A model generated the notes under the pieces. That model was given only the letters and a program-made list of their open reading frames with translations. It made no database searches and was not told the DNA's origin. The translations under genes and the position numbers were made by a program. 45,769 nucleotides of DNA from Corynebacterium phocae (lineage in GTDB: Bacteria; Actinomycetota; Actinomycetes; Mycobacteriales; Mycobacteriaceae): positions 1 to 45,769 of the forward strand of contig NZ_VXKJ01000044.1 in assembly GCF_008693075.1 (NCBI RefSeq), given 5' to 3'. Of the stretch, positions 25,221-34,512 are shown in pieces. Each line of letters opens with the position of its first letter. Positions within the stretch are counted from its first letter, which is position 1.

Positions 25221-26879
25221 TTAGTGATCGACAGGTGCTTCCACACCAACGCCGGTCAGGGAGCGAACTTCCATCTCATCCGCGAGGTGATCAAGGTTGT
25301 CCGGAGGCGTAATCAGGGAGACTACGTAGCCAACCAGGAATGCCAGCGGAATGGAGACAATGCCCGGGGAGTTCAACGGGAACAGGTGCCAGTCAGCATC
25401 TGGGAACATTGAGGTCGGGGCTCCGGAGACTGCCGGGGAGAAGAAGATCAGCAGCAGACAGGAGATAACGCCGGTGTAGATGGAGGCCACCGCGCCGTAG
25501 GTGTTGAAGCGGCGCCAGTACAGGGAGTACAGGATGGTAGGCAGGTTTGCCGATGCCGCGATAGCGAAGGCCAAGGACACCAGGAACGCCACGTTCTGGG
25601 TCATTGCCAGGATGCCCAGCACGATGGCCAGGATGCCCAAGATAACCACGGTGATGTGGGAAACGCGGACCTGCTCAGCCTCGGTGGACTGGCCGTTACG
25701 GATAACGGAGTGGTAGACATCGTGCGCAATGGAGGCAGAAGCGGTAATGGCCAGACCAGCCACCACGGCAAGAACGGTGGCAAAGGCCACTGCGGAGATA
25801 ACCGCCATGAAGATGGAGCCACCCAGCTCGAGAGCCAGCAGCGGTGCGGCGGCGTTAGCGCCACCCGGTGCGGCCAGAATCCGGTCCGGGCCCACCAGTG
25901 CGGCTGCGCCGTAGCCCAGAACCAGGGTCATCAGGTAGAAAGCGCCAATGATAACGATTGCCCAGGTAACGGAGCGGCGGGCCTCAGTAGCGGTAGGAAC
26001 GGTGTAGAAACGCATCAGCACGTGTGGCAAGCCACCGGTACCAAGCACCAGGGTCAGGGCCAGGGAGATGAAGTCAATCTTAGTGGTAAGGGTCTTACCA
26101 AACTTCAGGCCTGGCTCCATGATGGCCTGGGCTTCATAGCCCTTCTCCGCCAGGTGGGCGGAAGAGGCATGCATGCTAATGGCGGCGTCGAACAAGTCGC
26201 TGAAGCCGCCCTTGATGGAGATGAAGGTCAGGATGGACATGGCCAGAACGCCGGTCACCAGCAGAACTGCCTTAATCATCTGCACGTAGGTGGTGCCCTT
26301 CATGCCGCCAACCAAAACGTAGACGATCATGATGACGCCGACCACGCCAACCACTACTGCCTGCCAGAAGAAGTCGTGGATGTTCATCAGCACGGACACC
26401 AGGGAACCGGCACCGGCCATCTGAGCCACGAGGTAGAACAGCGACACGAACAGGGTTGCAATGGCGGCTGCCACGCGGACGGGCTTTTGCTTCAGGCGGA
26501 AAGACAACACGTCAGCCATGGTGAAGCGGCCCACGTTACGCAGTGGCTCAGCCACCAGCATGAGGGCTACCAGCCAGGCCACGAAGAAGCCGATGGAGTA
26601 CAAGAAGCCGTCGTAGCCGTTGATGGCCACGGCGCCGACGATACCCAGGAAGGACGCGGCGGAGAGGTAGTCACCGGAGATAGCTAGGCCGTTTTGACGC
26701 CCGGAGAAGGCACCGCCGCCGGTGTAGAAGTCAGAGGCTTCCTTGGTGGTCTTGCCGGCACGCAAAACCACGGTCATGGTGACAACCAGGAAGACAATGA
26801 AGATTGAAATGTTGAGGATTGGGTTGCCGGTCTTGACAACCTCTTCCTGAGCAAGAGTAATGAGATTAACGTTGTTCAT
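25221..26879 (-). CDS. mctC: Monocarboxylate (acetate/pyruvate/propionate) symporter MctC
   Basis: A 552-residue sodium:solute symporter-family protein of the ActP/MctC type with about 13 membrane helices. Visible family features include the GRQNGLAISGDYLSAASFLG segment in helix 2 and GTGGLPHVLMRFYTV in the middle. In Corynebacterium glutamicum MctC takes up pyruvate, acetate and propionate. It starts three bases after mctB, the DUF485 partner, so the two are one operon. A strong hairpin follows the stop. Regulation by acetate-related regulators is suggested by motifs upstream of mctB. Confidence 0.9.
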   Translation of the reverse strand: MNNVNLITLAQEEVVKTGNPILNISIFIVFLVVTMTVVLRAGKTTKEASDFYTGGGAFSGRQNGLAISGDYLSAASFLGIVGAVAINGYDGFLYSIGFFVAWLVALMLVAEPLRNVGRFTMADVLSFRLKQKPVRVAAAIATLFVSLFYLVAQMAGAGSLVSVLMNIHDFFWQAVVVGVVGVIMIVYVLVGGMKGTTYVQMIKAVLLVTGVLAMSILTFISIKGGFSDLFDAAISMHASSAHLAEKGYEAQAIMEPGLKFGKTLTTKIDFISLALTLVLGTGGLPHVLMRFYTVPTATEARRSVTWAIVIIGAFYLMTLVLGYGAAALVGPDRILAAPGGANAAAPLLALELGGSIFMAVISAVAFATVLAVVAGLAITASASIAHDVYHSVIRNGQSTEAEQVRVSHITVVILGILAIVLGILAMTQNVAFLVSLAFAIAASANLPTILYSLYWRRFNTYGAVASIYTGVISCLLLIFFSPAVSGAPTSMFPDADWHLFPLNSPGIVSIPLAFLVGYVVSLITPPDNLDHLADEMEVRSLTGVGVEAPVDH

Positions 26880-26882
26880 GTC

Positions 26883-27227
26883 CTAGCCCTCCAGCTGCTC
26901 ACGGATAGCGGCCGATTGCGGCTCGATTTTCTTGTTGGCGTACTTCACGTAGAACCACGTAATGGCAAAGGTGGTAACAAACTGCAGCAGGCCAAACAGT
27001 AGGCCTACGTTAAATCCGCCGCCAATCTTGATGGCCATGAAGCCGGGAGCAAACACTGCGGCCAGAACGTAGATGAGATACCAGGACGCGAATGCCACCG
27101 TCATGGGGAATGAGAAGTTGCGGTAAGTTCCGCGAAGCTCCTGAAACTGCGCGCTTTCGCGCATTGCACTAAATTCTGCAGCCGTGGGTTCACGGCGAAC
27201 CCTAGGCTGCGGGACTTTACTAGCCAT
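26883..27227 (-). CDS. mctB: DUF485 membrane partner of the symporter (MctB-like)
   Basis: A 114-residue DUF485 protein with two membrane helices (FPMTVAFASWYLIYVLAAVF and LLFGLLQFVTTFAITWFYV). Such small proteins are regularly encoded directly before ActP/MctC-type symporters and are thought to help them. AAAGGAG stands seven bases ahead of the ATG. The stop is three bases from the mctC start. Confidence 0.88.
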   Translation of the reverse strand: MASKVPQPRVRREPTAAEFSAMRESAQFQELRGTYRNFSFPMTVAFASWYLIYVLAAVFAPGFMAIKIGGGFNVGLLFGLLQFVTTFAITWFYVKYANKKIEPQSAAIREQLEG

Positions 27228-27363
27228 TAAAAATCTCCTTTGGGGAAAGCTGCCATCCCCGCCCGGAGGTGAGGATCACAATTGTAGTGCCCTCTAAGTT
27301 ACCCTGCTCACATCGAAATTTTGTAGTGATCGCCGTTTAAAACTGGGATCTGATACCTTCACT

Positions 27364-27415
27364 ACCCCCATCACCCCCTTTTAGTGGGATTTCCAGCCCA
27401 TCCGCACTACCCCCA
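27364..27415. promoter_or_regulatory. Three RamA-like motifs upstream of mctBC
   Basis: ACCCCCA (27364-27370), ACCCCCT (27373-27379) and ACCCCCA (27409-27415) match the reported RamA pattern AC4-5(A/G/T). They lie 140-190 bases before the mctB start. In C. glutamicum mctC is reported to be activated by RamA. The motif is short, so binding is inferred from the clustering and the known regulation. Confidence 0.5.
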
Positions 27416-27445
27416 AACGGCGCGCGTTGGGCCGAAACCGAGCAA

Positions 27446-27476
27446 GCCCCGCCACCTGCAGGCCAGGTGCCGGGGC
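27446..27476 (-). terminator. Hairpin after the aldo/keto reductase gene
   Basis: GCCCCGCCACCTG (27446-27458) pairs with CAGGTGCCGGGGC (27464-27476) with one mismatch. It lies 19 bases after the reductase stop on the minus strand. The following T content is weak (TTGCT). Confidence 0.6.
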
Positions 27477-27494
27477 GATAGCCGGAACCGCCGC

Positions 27495-28352
27495 TTAGAC
27501 GTCCGGGAAGCGCCGTGGATCCGGGAACATACGGCCGAAACCCTTCCGGGTGTCTAGGGCGTCAATGCGCGCCATGTGCTCATCATTCAACTCGACGTTG
27601 ACCGATTCCAGGTTTTCTTTCAAGCGCTCCGGTTGCGAAGTCTTAGGAATGACCGAAATCCCGTGGTTGAGCAGGTGGCGGAGAACCACTTGGCCCGCAG
27701 TGGCCCCAACCTCTGCAGCGATATCCTGGATATCGGGGTTGCCCAAGACCACCCCGCGGGCAAGCGGGGACCACGCTTCAGTGACAACATCGTGGTCCGC
27801 GTGGAACTTGCGCAGCTCCGCCTGGGTGAAACCGGGGTGCAGCTCCACCTGGTTGAGTACCGGGGTTATCCCCACCTTCGTAATGAGGTCTTCGAGAGTT
27901 TCTTCATAAAAGTTGGCCACACCGATGGAGGCAATCTGGCCCATGCCCTGCAACTTAGCCATCTGCTCGAAGGTTTCCACGTACCGCCCGCCCTGCGGGT
28001 ACGGCCAGTGGATGAGGTAGAGGTCCAGATAATCCAAGCCCAGCTTTCCCATGGATTCCTGGAAGGCCTGAGTGGTTCCCTCCTCACCGTGGTGGGTGTG
28101 CCAGACCTTGGTGGTCACAAAAACCTCATCGCGGTCCACGTCACCGGCTGCAAAAGCATCTGTGAGAGCCTTTCCCACCGCCTCCTCATTGTCATAGAGC
28201 GTGGCGGTATCAAATTTGCGGTAGCCAAGCTCAATGGCCTCGCGAACCGCGCGCTCGCACTCCTTGCCCTGCATCTTGTACGTGCCAAGGCCAAGTAAGG
28301 GCATTTCTCGATCATCGTTGAAGGTAACGGAAGGAACCGCAAAATTAGTCAT
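27495..28352 (-). CDS. Aldo/keto reductase
   Basis: A 285-residue NADPH-dependent oxidoreductase of the aldo/keto reductase superfamily, close to the 2,5-diketo-D-gluconate reductase type. The catalytic tetrad is visible: Asp48 and Tyr53 (FDTATLYDNE), Lys82 (VTTKVW) and His115 (LYLIHWP). The cofactor-binding end (SVIPKTSQPERLKENLE) is intact. The physiological substrate cannot be inferred. It seems to be a single-gene unit with a hairpin on each side. Confidence 0.92.
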   Translation of the reverse strand: MTNFAVPSVTFNDDREMPLLGLGTYKMQGKECERAVREAIELGYRKFDTATLYDNEEAVGKALTDAFAAGDVDRDEVFVTTKVWHTHHGEEGTTQAFQESMGKLGLDYLDLYLIHWPYPQGGRYVETFEQMAKLQGMGQIASIGVANFYEETLEDLITKVGITPVLNQVELHPGFTQAELRKFHADHDVVTEAWSPLARGVVLGNPDIQDIAAEVGATAGQVVLRHLLNHGISVIPKTSQPERLKENLESVNVELNDEHMARIDALDTRKGFGRMFPDPRRFPDV

Positions 28353-28482
28353 AGCCCCATTGTGCCCAAAATCGGGCTACACCGCTACGCAGTACCCCGT
28401 TTCCCCCTTGGTGCGGTGAATCTGAACCACCATGCCCGGAAGGCGGCGGGCCGGGTAAGCCGTCAGCCGGATGGGGGTAGAC

Positions 28483-28520
28483 AAAAGCCCCGGATTCCCT
28501 GCCGGGAAACCGGGGCTTTT
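28483..28520. terminator. Strong terminator after the FKBP gene
   Basis: AAAAGCCCCGG (28483-28493) pairs perfectly with CCGGGGCTTTT (28510-28520), extended inside by TCCC/GGGA. It is flanked by A and T runs on both strands, so it can work in both directions. It lies just after the minus-strand isomerase stop. Confidence 0.9.
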
Positions 28521-28542
28521 AAAAACGCGCTTATTTAAAAAA

Positions 28543-28899
28543 CTAGGCGCGAATGAGGTCAATCACAAAAACCAATGTGCGGCCAGCAAGTGGATGGCTT
28601 CCACCCACCGGACCGTACGCTTTTTCCGGGGGAATGGTCAGCTGGCGGCGGCCGCCAACCTTCATACCCGGAATGCCCTCTTGCCAACCAGCGATGAGGC
28701 CGGACAGCGGGAACTCAATGGCTTGGCCACGGTCCCACGAGGAATCAAATTCCTGATTTGTCTCATAGTCAGCGCCAACGTAATGAACCTCAACTACACC
28801 GCCCTGCTGGGCTTTCGCACCGTCACCAACGATGATGTCTTCGATGACAAGATCGGTCGGAGCCGGGCCAGATTGCGCTTCAATAACAGGCTTTTCCAT
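28543..28899 (-). CDS. FKBP-type peptidyl-prolyl cis-trans isomerase
   Basis: A 118-residue cytosolic FKBP. Start ATG 28899 is supported by AAGGAG nine bases upstream; an earlier in-frame start is less likely. Family motifs are VEVHYVGADYE, SSWDRGQAIEFPLSGLIAGWQEGIPGMKVGGRR and the C-terminal AGRTLVFVIDLI. It catalyses proline isomerisation during folding. It lies downstream of gltA on the same strand, separated by nested hairpins. FKBP next to citrate synthase is an arrangement I recall from other corynebacteria. Confidence 0.92.
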   Translation of the reverse strand: MEKPVIEAQSGPAPTDLVIEDIIVGDGAKAQQGGVVEVHYVGADYETNQEFDSSWDRGQAIEFPLSGLIAGWQEGIPGMKVGGRRQLTIPPEKAYGPVGGSHPLAGRTLVFVIDLIRA

Positions 28900-28932
28900 G
28901 GGATAATCTCCTTGGGAGTTAGATAACAAAAA

Positions 28933-28990
28933 GCGGTTTTCCGTCCAGATGGCCTACACCCGAAGCGTAGACCAGGGCAAAGAAAACCGC
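28933..28990 (-). other. Alternative hairpin competing with the gltA terminator
   Basis: GCGGTTTT (28933-28940) can pair with AAAACCGC (28983-28990), which is also the arm of the gltA terminator. Between them GGCCTAC and GTAGACC (28951-28973) form an inner hairpin. On the minus strand the outer hairpin ends in TTTTTG. The two outer pairings exclude each other. Confidence 0.55.
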
Positions 28991-29025
28991 ACTGCCACCC
29001 ATTATAGGGCAATCAGTGCGGTTTT
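28983..29025 (-). terminator. gltA terminator
   Basis: AAAACCGCACTG (28983-28994) and CAGTGCGGTTTT (29014-29025) form a perfect 12-bp stem with an inner CCC/GGG pair. It starts 17 bases after the gltA stop and ends in TTTT on the minus strand, a classical intrinsic terminator. Confidence 0.85.
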
Positions 29026-29041
29026 ACACTATCGAACGAAT

Positions 29042-30334
29042 TTATCGCTCGCTGCGAGGTACCACATTACGTTGGGTCTCACCGGTGTAAATCTGGCGAG
29101 GACGGTTGATCTTGGTGTTGATTTCTAGCTGCTCACGGTACTGAGCAATCCAGCCGGGAAGGCGGCCGATGGCAAACAAGGCGGTGAAGAATTCCGTCGG
29201 GAAGCCCATGGCGCGGTAGATGAGGCCGGTGTAGAAGTCCACGTTCGGATACAGCTTGCGGGATACGAAGTAGTCGTCCTCCAGCGCAATCTTTTCCAGC
29301 TCCATGGCCAAGTCAAGCATTGGGTCACCGCCCAGATGCTCAAGGATCTCATGGGCGGTCTCCTTGACAATGGCCGCGCGTGGGTCGTAGTTCTTGTACA
29401 CGCGGTGGCCGAAGCCCATCAGGCGGACGCCCTTTTCCTTGTTCTTCACGCGGTTCATGAAGTCGGTAGCGTCACCCCCGTTGTTGGTCTGGATGTCATC
29501 CAACATCTCCAGCACAGCCTGGTTAGCGCCGCCGTGCAGCGGGCCGGAAAGGGCGTTAATGCCGCCGGCGACGGCAACGAACATGTTTGCCTGGGCGGAA
29601 CCAATCATGCGCACGGTGGAGGTGGAGCAGTTCTGCTCGTGGTCAGCGTGGAGAATCAGCAGCTTGTCCAGAGCCTTAGCAACTACCGGGTCAACCTCAT
29701 AGTCCTCGGTTGGGTAACCGAACATCATGCGCAGGAAGTTCTCACGCGCGTTGAGGGAGTTGTCTGGGTACATATAAGGCTTACCGCGGGAAGCACGGTA
29801 GGCGTAGGCTGCCAACATTGGCACCTTGGCCAGCAGGCGAACGGTAGCGCGGTCAAGTTGCGCCTCATCCAGAGGATCTAGCTGATCCTGGTAGTAAGTG
29901 GACAAAATGTTGACCGAGGATGCCAGCACTGCCATGGGGTGCGCGTCGCGCGGGAAGATGGAGAACTGCGACTTGAAATCCTCATCCAACAGCGTGTGGT
30001 GGCGGATTTCATCATTGAAGGCCGAAAGTTCTTCTTGGTTAGGTAGGTGACCCTTGATGAGGAGGTAAGACACCTCATTGAAGGTGGCGTTGTTTGCCAG
30101 GTCAGCGATGTCATATCCGCGGTGGCGGAGGATGCCTTCCTCACCGTTGATGAAAGTCAGCTTGGACTCGGTAGAACCAGTGGATGCATATCCGGGGTCA
30201 AAAGTGACCAGACCGGTTTCGTTGCGGAGCTTGGAGATATCAAAACCGGAGTCACCTTCGGTGGATTGCTTGATGTCCATCTCATACTCCCCACCTGGGT
30301 AATGGAGTACGACCTTGTTTTCTTCTGAAGCCAC
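29042..30334 (-). CDS. gltA: Citrate synthase GltA
   Basis: A 430-residue type II citrate synthase that condenses acetyl-CoA with oxaloacetate at the entry of the TCA cycle. Characteristic motifs are LILHADHEQNCSTSTVRMIGS, SGPLHGGANQAVLEML (active-site His) and MGFGHRVYKNYDPRA (second His). GTG is the start, with AAAGGA about nine bases upstream. The promoter gap to the divergent serC is 201 bases and contains GACAATTGTTGTC (30351-30363), a short inverted repeat of unknown role. Acetate uptake (mctBC) is encoded about 2 kb further along the same strand. Confidence 0.97.
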   Translation of the reverse strand: MASEENKVVLHYPGGEYEMDIKQSTEGDSGFDISKLRNETGLVTFDPGYASTGSTESKLTFINGEEGILRHRGYDIADLANNATFNEVSYLLIKGHLPNQEELSAFNDEIRHHTLLDEDFKSQFSIFPRDAHPMAVLASSVNILSTYYQDQLDPLDEAQLDRATVRLLAKVPMLAAYAYRASRGKPYMYPDNSLNARENFLRMMFGYPTEDYEVDPVVAKALDKLLILHADHEQNCSTSTVRMIGSAQANMFVAVAGGINALSGPLHGGANQAVLEMLDDIQTNNGGDATDFMNRVKNKEKGVRLMGFGHRVYKNYDPRAAIVKETAHEILEHLGGDPMLDLAMELEKIALEDDYFVSRKLYPNVDFYTGLIYRAMGFPTEFFTALFAIGRLPGWIAQYREQLEINTKINRPRQIYTGETQRNVVPRSER

Positions 30335-30529
30335 GAGTTAATCCTTTCTAGACAATTGTTGTCACCAAACGATTGCGGGTTACACTGTTGCAACTTATGC
30401 GCGAACGCCGGGTAACTCTGCTCCCACCTTACCATTAATTGTGATAAGTCATACAGAAAACCAAAAACGTGAGAACTTAAACTATTTCTAACAGTCAATA
30501 GGAAACTTGTTCGCAGGAAGATAAAGTGA

Positions 30530-31672
<1,143 letters not shown>

Positions 31673-31705
31673 AGCACAGCCCTGGGCTAAGGTGGAACCT
31701 AATAA

Positions 31706-31733
31706 GTCGCGGAAATCACAAGCTTTCCGCGAC
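31706..31733. promoter_or_regulatory. Perfect inverted repeat between serC and sepH
   Basis: GTCGCGGAAA (31706-31715) and TTTCCGCGAC (31724-31733) are perfect 10-bp arms around eight bases, 33 bases after serC and 31 bases before sepH. It could end serC transcription (weak T-run after it) or serve as a regulatory site for sepH. Confidence 0.5.
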
Positions 31734-31764
31734 AAGTTTAGGCGTCACCGAAGGAGTCTTTCCC

Positions 31765-32763
31765 ATGCGCGAGCTGTTCGTGGTCAACCACGAGTCAAAC
31801 CCATCATCCCTAGTGCTGCGGACCGAAGATAATGAAGAATTCTTCGTTGACCTCACCGCCCTGGATGACAAGACCCGGGCAACCCTGACCGCCCCGCAGC
31901 CAGAGCCTGCGGAAAAGGAAGAACCAAAGCCCGCCCCACAGCCGGCGGCCGTTGCCGCACGCCCCAAGACAGACGTGCTGTCTATGCGCCCGCCGGAGAT
32001 CCAAAACCGGATCCGGGCCGGCGCCACGGTCGCGGAATTAGCGGAATCCATGGGCGTAGCGGAATCTCGCGTAGAGCCGTTCGCCCACCCCGTGATACTG
32101 GAACGCGAGCGGATAGCGGAGCTGTCCAAGCAGGCCCACCCCGTTCGGGAGGACGGCCCGGCCAAGCTCACCATTTTTGAAATCCTGGCCACCTCTTTTG
32201 CCGCGCGCGGGCACTCCCTGGCGGACGCCACGTGGGACGCCTACCGGGTCAAAGGGGAGCCCTGGACCATCCGCGTGACCTGGAAAGCCGGATTGAGCAC
32301 CAATGAAGCCTTGTGGACGTTGAAGCAATCGGCTACCTCCCCGGACGTTCTGGAAGCCCGTAACACCGTAGCGGCTGACCTCACGGACCCGGATTTTGTC
32401 CAGCCGGTCCGCACACTGACCTCAGTGGGCAAGCGCGCCGACACCGCCGGTGCCCGCCGTTTCGAGGCCCTCGACGCGCGCGAGGATTCACACGACACCG
32501 CTGGAGAGACCTCCAGCGTGTCCTCACTCCACGACCGCAACCGCAGCAAGGCTGGGGATGCCGGGGACGGCGGCGGGGTCACAGAACCCAAGAAGGCAGA
32601 CGCCAACGCAGAACCCGGGAACACTGCAGACGGGGACCAGGACTTCCTGCAACACCCAGAGCCGGAGGCGAAACCCGTCAAACGCCGCCGCAAGGCCGTG
32701 ACCCCAGCGTGGGAAGACGTGCTCCTAGGGGTACGCGCCAGCACCAAGCGTCCACGCTCTTAG
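31765..32763 (+). CDS. sepH: Septation protein SepH (DUF3071)
   Basis: A 332-residue protein of the actinobacterial SepH family, which binds FtsZ and promotes Z-ring formation. The N-terminal DUF3071 domain is seen as MRELFVVNHESNPSSLVL through LSMRPPEIQNRIRAG, with a helix-turn-helix-like VAELAESMGVAESRVEPFAHP. The C-terminal half is disordered and charged, ending in a conserved-looking basic/Trp patch (RRRKAVTPAWEDVLLG). AAGGAG precedes the start. Length fits the family. Confidence 0.9.
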   Translation: MRELFVVNHESNPSSLVLRTEDNEEFFVDLTALDDKTRATLTAPQPEPAEKEEPKPAPQPAAVAARPKTDVLSMRPPEIQNRIRAGATVAELAESMGVAESRVEPFAHPVILERERIAELSKQAHPVREDGPAKLTIFEILATSFAARGHSLADATWDAYRVKGEPWTIRVTWKAGLSTNEALWTLKQSATSPDVLEARNTVAADLTDPDFVQPVRTLTSVGKRADTAGARRFEALDAREDSHDTAGETSSVSSLHDRNRSKAGDAGDGGGVTEPKKADANAEPGNTADGDQDFLQHPEPEAKPVKRRRKAVTPAWEDVLLGVRASTKRPRS

Positions 32764-32839
32764 GTAATTTTTCGCCTAAAATGAGTTTTGTAGCCTAAAA
32801 AATTCTCAACTAACGTTAATTCTCCCAAGGAGCAGGCAA

Positions 32840-33715
32840 TTGCCCATGAATATCTCACGCGCCGTATTAACCCTGTGGTACGTCAACACCGACAACCCGG
32901 CGGAGGTCCTTACCTCCGCACCAAAAGCCGACCGCGGCTTCGGGCGTAAATACTTAGCGCAGCTCAACCCCGCCTTCCCCGTCACGCCCATTGGGCAGTT
33001 CCCGCTCAACCGCTCTGCCAAGGCGGACGTCGGTGAGTTCTACATTGGCGGATACCCGGATATCACCGTGGTGCAGACCGTCATCATGGACGACGCCCTG
33101 ACCCTATCCAAGCTCTCCCCCTTACTGCTTCGCGCTATTGACGCCACCGATATTTATGCCTTCGCCTCCAATGAGGAGGAGGGGTACGCGGGCATAGCTC
33201 ACTGGCACAACTACGAGCTCAAGCGCTCCCTGTGCAGCACTCACACTAAATTCTTCGAAGATGAGGGCCTGCCAGAGACCTTCGAAGGCCCTTTCTGGGC
33301 CGGGGAGCACGCGCTGGAAGAAGGCGAGTCCACCCCGGGTATTGGTCTGCCCTTCGACCCGCTAGAGCTCATGGCCGCAGCGGAAAAGCATTGGCTGGGC
33401 GTGGACGTCAACGCCCAGGGCCCGGACCTTGACGTGGTGGGCTACGCCGTGGATGGCCGCCCGGAGCCCAAGGTGGCGCAACCAGAGGTTAAAAAGCCCA
33501 AGACGGCGCAGGAGGCCACCAAGGAAGCCGCCTCGAAGCTGGGCGTGGGCCCTGGCAACGGTGACTACGACGACTACGAGAATCCGGAGGAAGAAGATGA
33601 AACCTCCATCCAGGAAGCAGCCGCAGACGCCGCCAAGCAAGCCGCTAACCTGGGCAAACTAGTGGGCGAAAAGGCTTTCACCTGGGCCAAGTCCACCTTT
33701 AAGAAGTTCCGCTAG
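32840..33715 (+). CDS. DUF6928 family protein
   Basis: A 291-residue actinobacterial protein of the DUF6928 type by its opening (AVLTLWYVNTDNPAEVL) and core (GQFPLNRSAKADVGEFYIGGYP, later FWAGEHALEEG). Residues after about 210 are acidic and low-complexity, ending in a basic amphipathic helix. TTG 32840 lies seven bases after AAGGAG (32827-32832), whereas in-frame ATG 32846 is 13 bases away, so TTG is the likelier start. The function is unknown. Its last four bases overlap the convergent methyltransferase gene. Confidence 0.75.
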   Translation: MPMNISRAVLTLWYVNTDNPAEVLTSAPKADRGFGRKYLAQLNPAFPVTPIGQFPLNRSAKADVGEFYIGGYPDITVVQTVIMDDALTLSKLSPLLLRAIDATDIYAFASNEEEGYAGIAHWHNYELKRSLCSTHTKFFEDEGLPETFEGPFWAGEHALEEGESTPGIGLPFDPLELMAAAEKHWLGVDVNAQGPDLDVVGYAVDGRPEPKVAQPEVKKPKTAQEATKEAASKLGVGPGNGDYDDYENPEEEDETSIQEAAADAAKQAANLGKLVGEKAFTWAKSTFKKFR

Positions 33716-34509
33716 AACAACTGCGCGCGCTGGCGCTCGTAGAAAGCAATAGCTGCCGAGGTAGCCACGTTGAGCGAGTCCGTTCCCGCCGCCATGGGAA
33801 TCCGGGCGCGGACATCGGTGGCCCGCATAGCGTGTTCGGTAAGCCCCGGCCCTTCCCCGCCTACGAGGAGGGCCACTTTTTCTGCCCCGGCTATGGCTTC
33901 AGCGATATGCACGGCTTCGGGGTGCGGGGTCAGCGAAACCAGCCGGAACCCGGCGTCACGCACCTGCCCCAAGGAACGCTGCCAGGTGGTGTAACCGCCT
34001 TCTAGTTTGGCCCAGGGCAGGCGCAGGACGTGCCCCATGGATACGCGCACACTGCGCCGGTAGAGCGGGTCTGCCGTGCCCTGCCCCAGCAAAACCCCGT
34101 CCACGTCCATGCCAGCGGCGTTGCGGAAAATAGCGCCGATGTTTTCATGGTCCCCCACGCCTTCCATTATGACCAGGGTCCGCGCGCCGTCCAGGACGTC
34201 CGCCACCGACCACGCCGCCGTTCGGTCCGCGGCCGCCACCAGACCCCGGTGCATATCAAAACCCGCCACCTGCGCCAGCGTCTCCCGGGTAACCTCAAAC
34301 ACCGGAACCCCACAATCCAGGTAAGGCTCAATCTTGGAGGCAAAGCCCACTATGCAGCGCACCCGGTAGGGAGATTCCAGCATACGGTCTACGCCCAACG
34401 GGCCTTCGGCAATGACAAAACCCGCCCCGGACTTATCCGACTTGTTCAAGTCGCGGATATCATCCAGGCGCGGGTCTAGGGGATCAGAAATAAAGGTTTT
34501 CACCCCCAC
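33712..34509 (-). CDS. TrmH/SpoU-family RNA methyltransferase
   Basis: A 265-residue SPOUT-class RNA 2'-O-methyltransferase. The three family motifs are present: ENIGAIFRNAAG (motif 1), ALLVGGEGPGL (motif 2) and IPMAAGTDSLNVATSAAIAFYE (motif 3), forming the knotted AdoMet site. An N-terminal RNA-binding part precedes them. The target (tRNA or rRNA) cannot be told from sequence. It starts three bases after the purine permease gene on the same strand, so the two are probably co-transcribed. Confidence 0.9.
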   Translation of the reverse strand: MGVKTFISDPLDPRLDDIRDLNKSDKSGAGFVIAEGPLGVDRMLESPYRVRCIVGFASKIEPYLDCGVPVFEVTRETLAQVAGFDMHRGLVAAADRTAAWSVADVLDGARTLVIMEGVGDHENIGAIFRNAAGMDVDGVLLGQGTADPLYRRSVRVSMGHVLRLPWAKLEGGYTTWQRSLGQVRDAGFRLVSLTPHPEAVHIAEAIAGAEKVALLVGGEGPGLTEHAMRATDVRARIPMAAGTDSLNVATSAAIAFYERQRAQLF

Positions 34510-34512
34510 ATC

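Noticed and set aside
25656..26687. 343-codon plus-strand open frame
   Set aside because: Antisense to mctC. Its His/Gly/Gln-rich product is what the reverse complement of a membrane protein gene produces.
27576..28298. 240-codon plus-strand open frame
   Set aside because: Antisense to the aldo/keto reductase, which has its complete catalytic tetrad.
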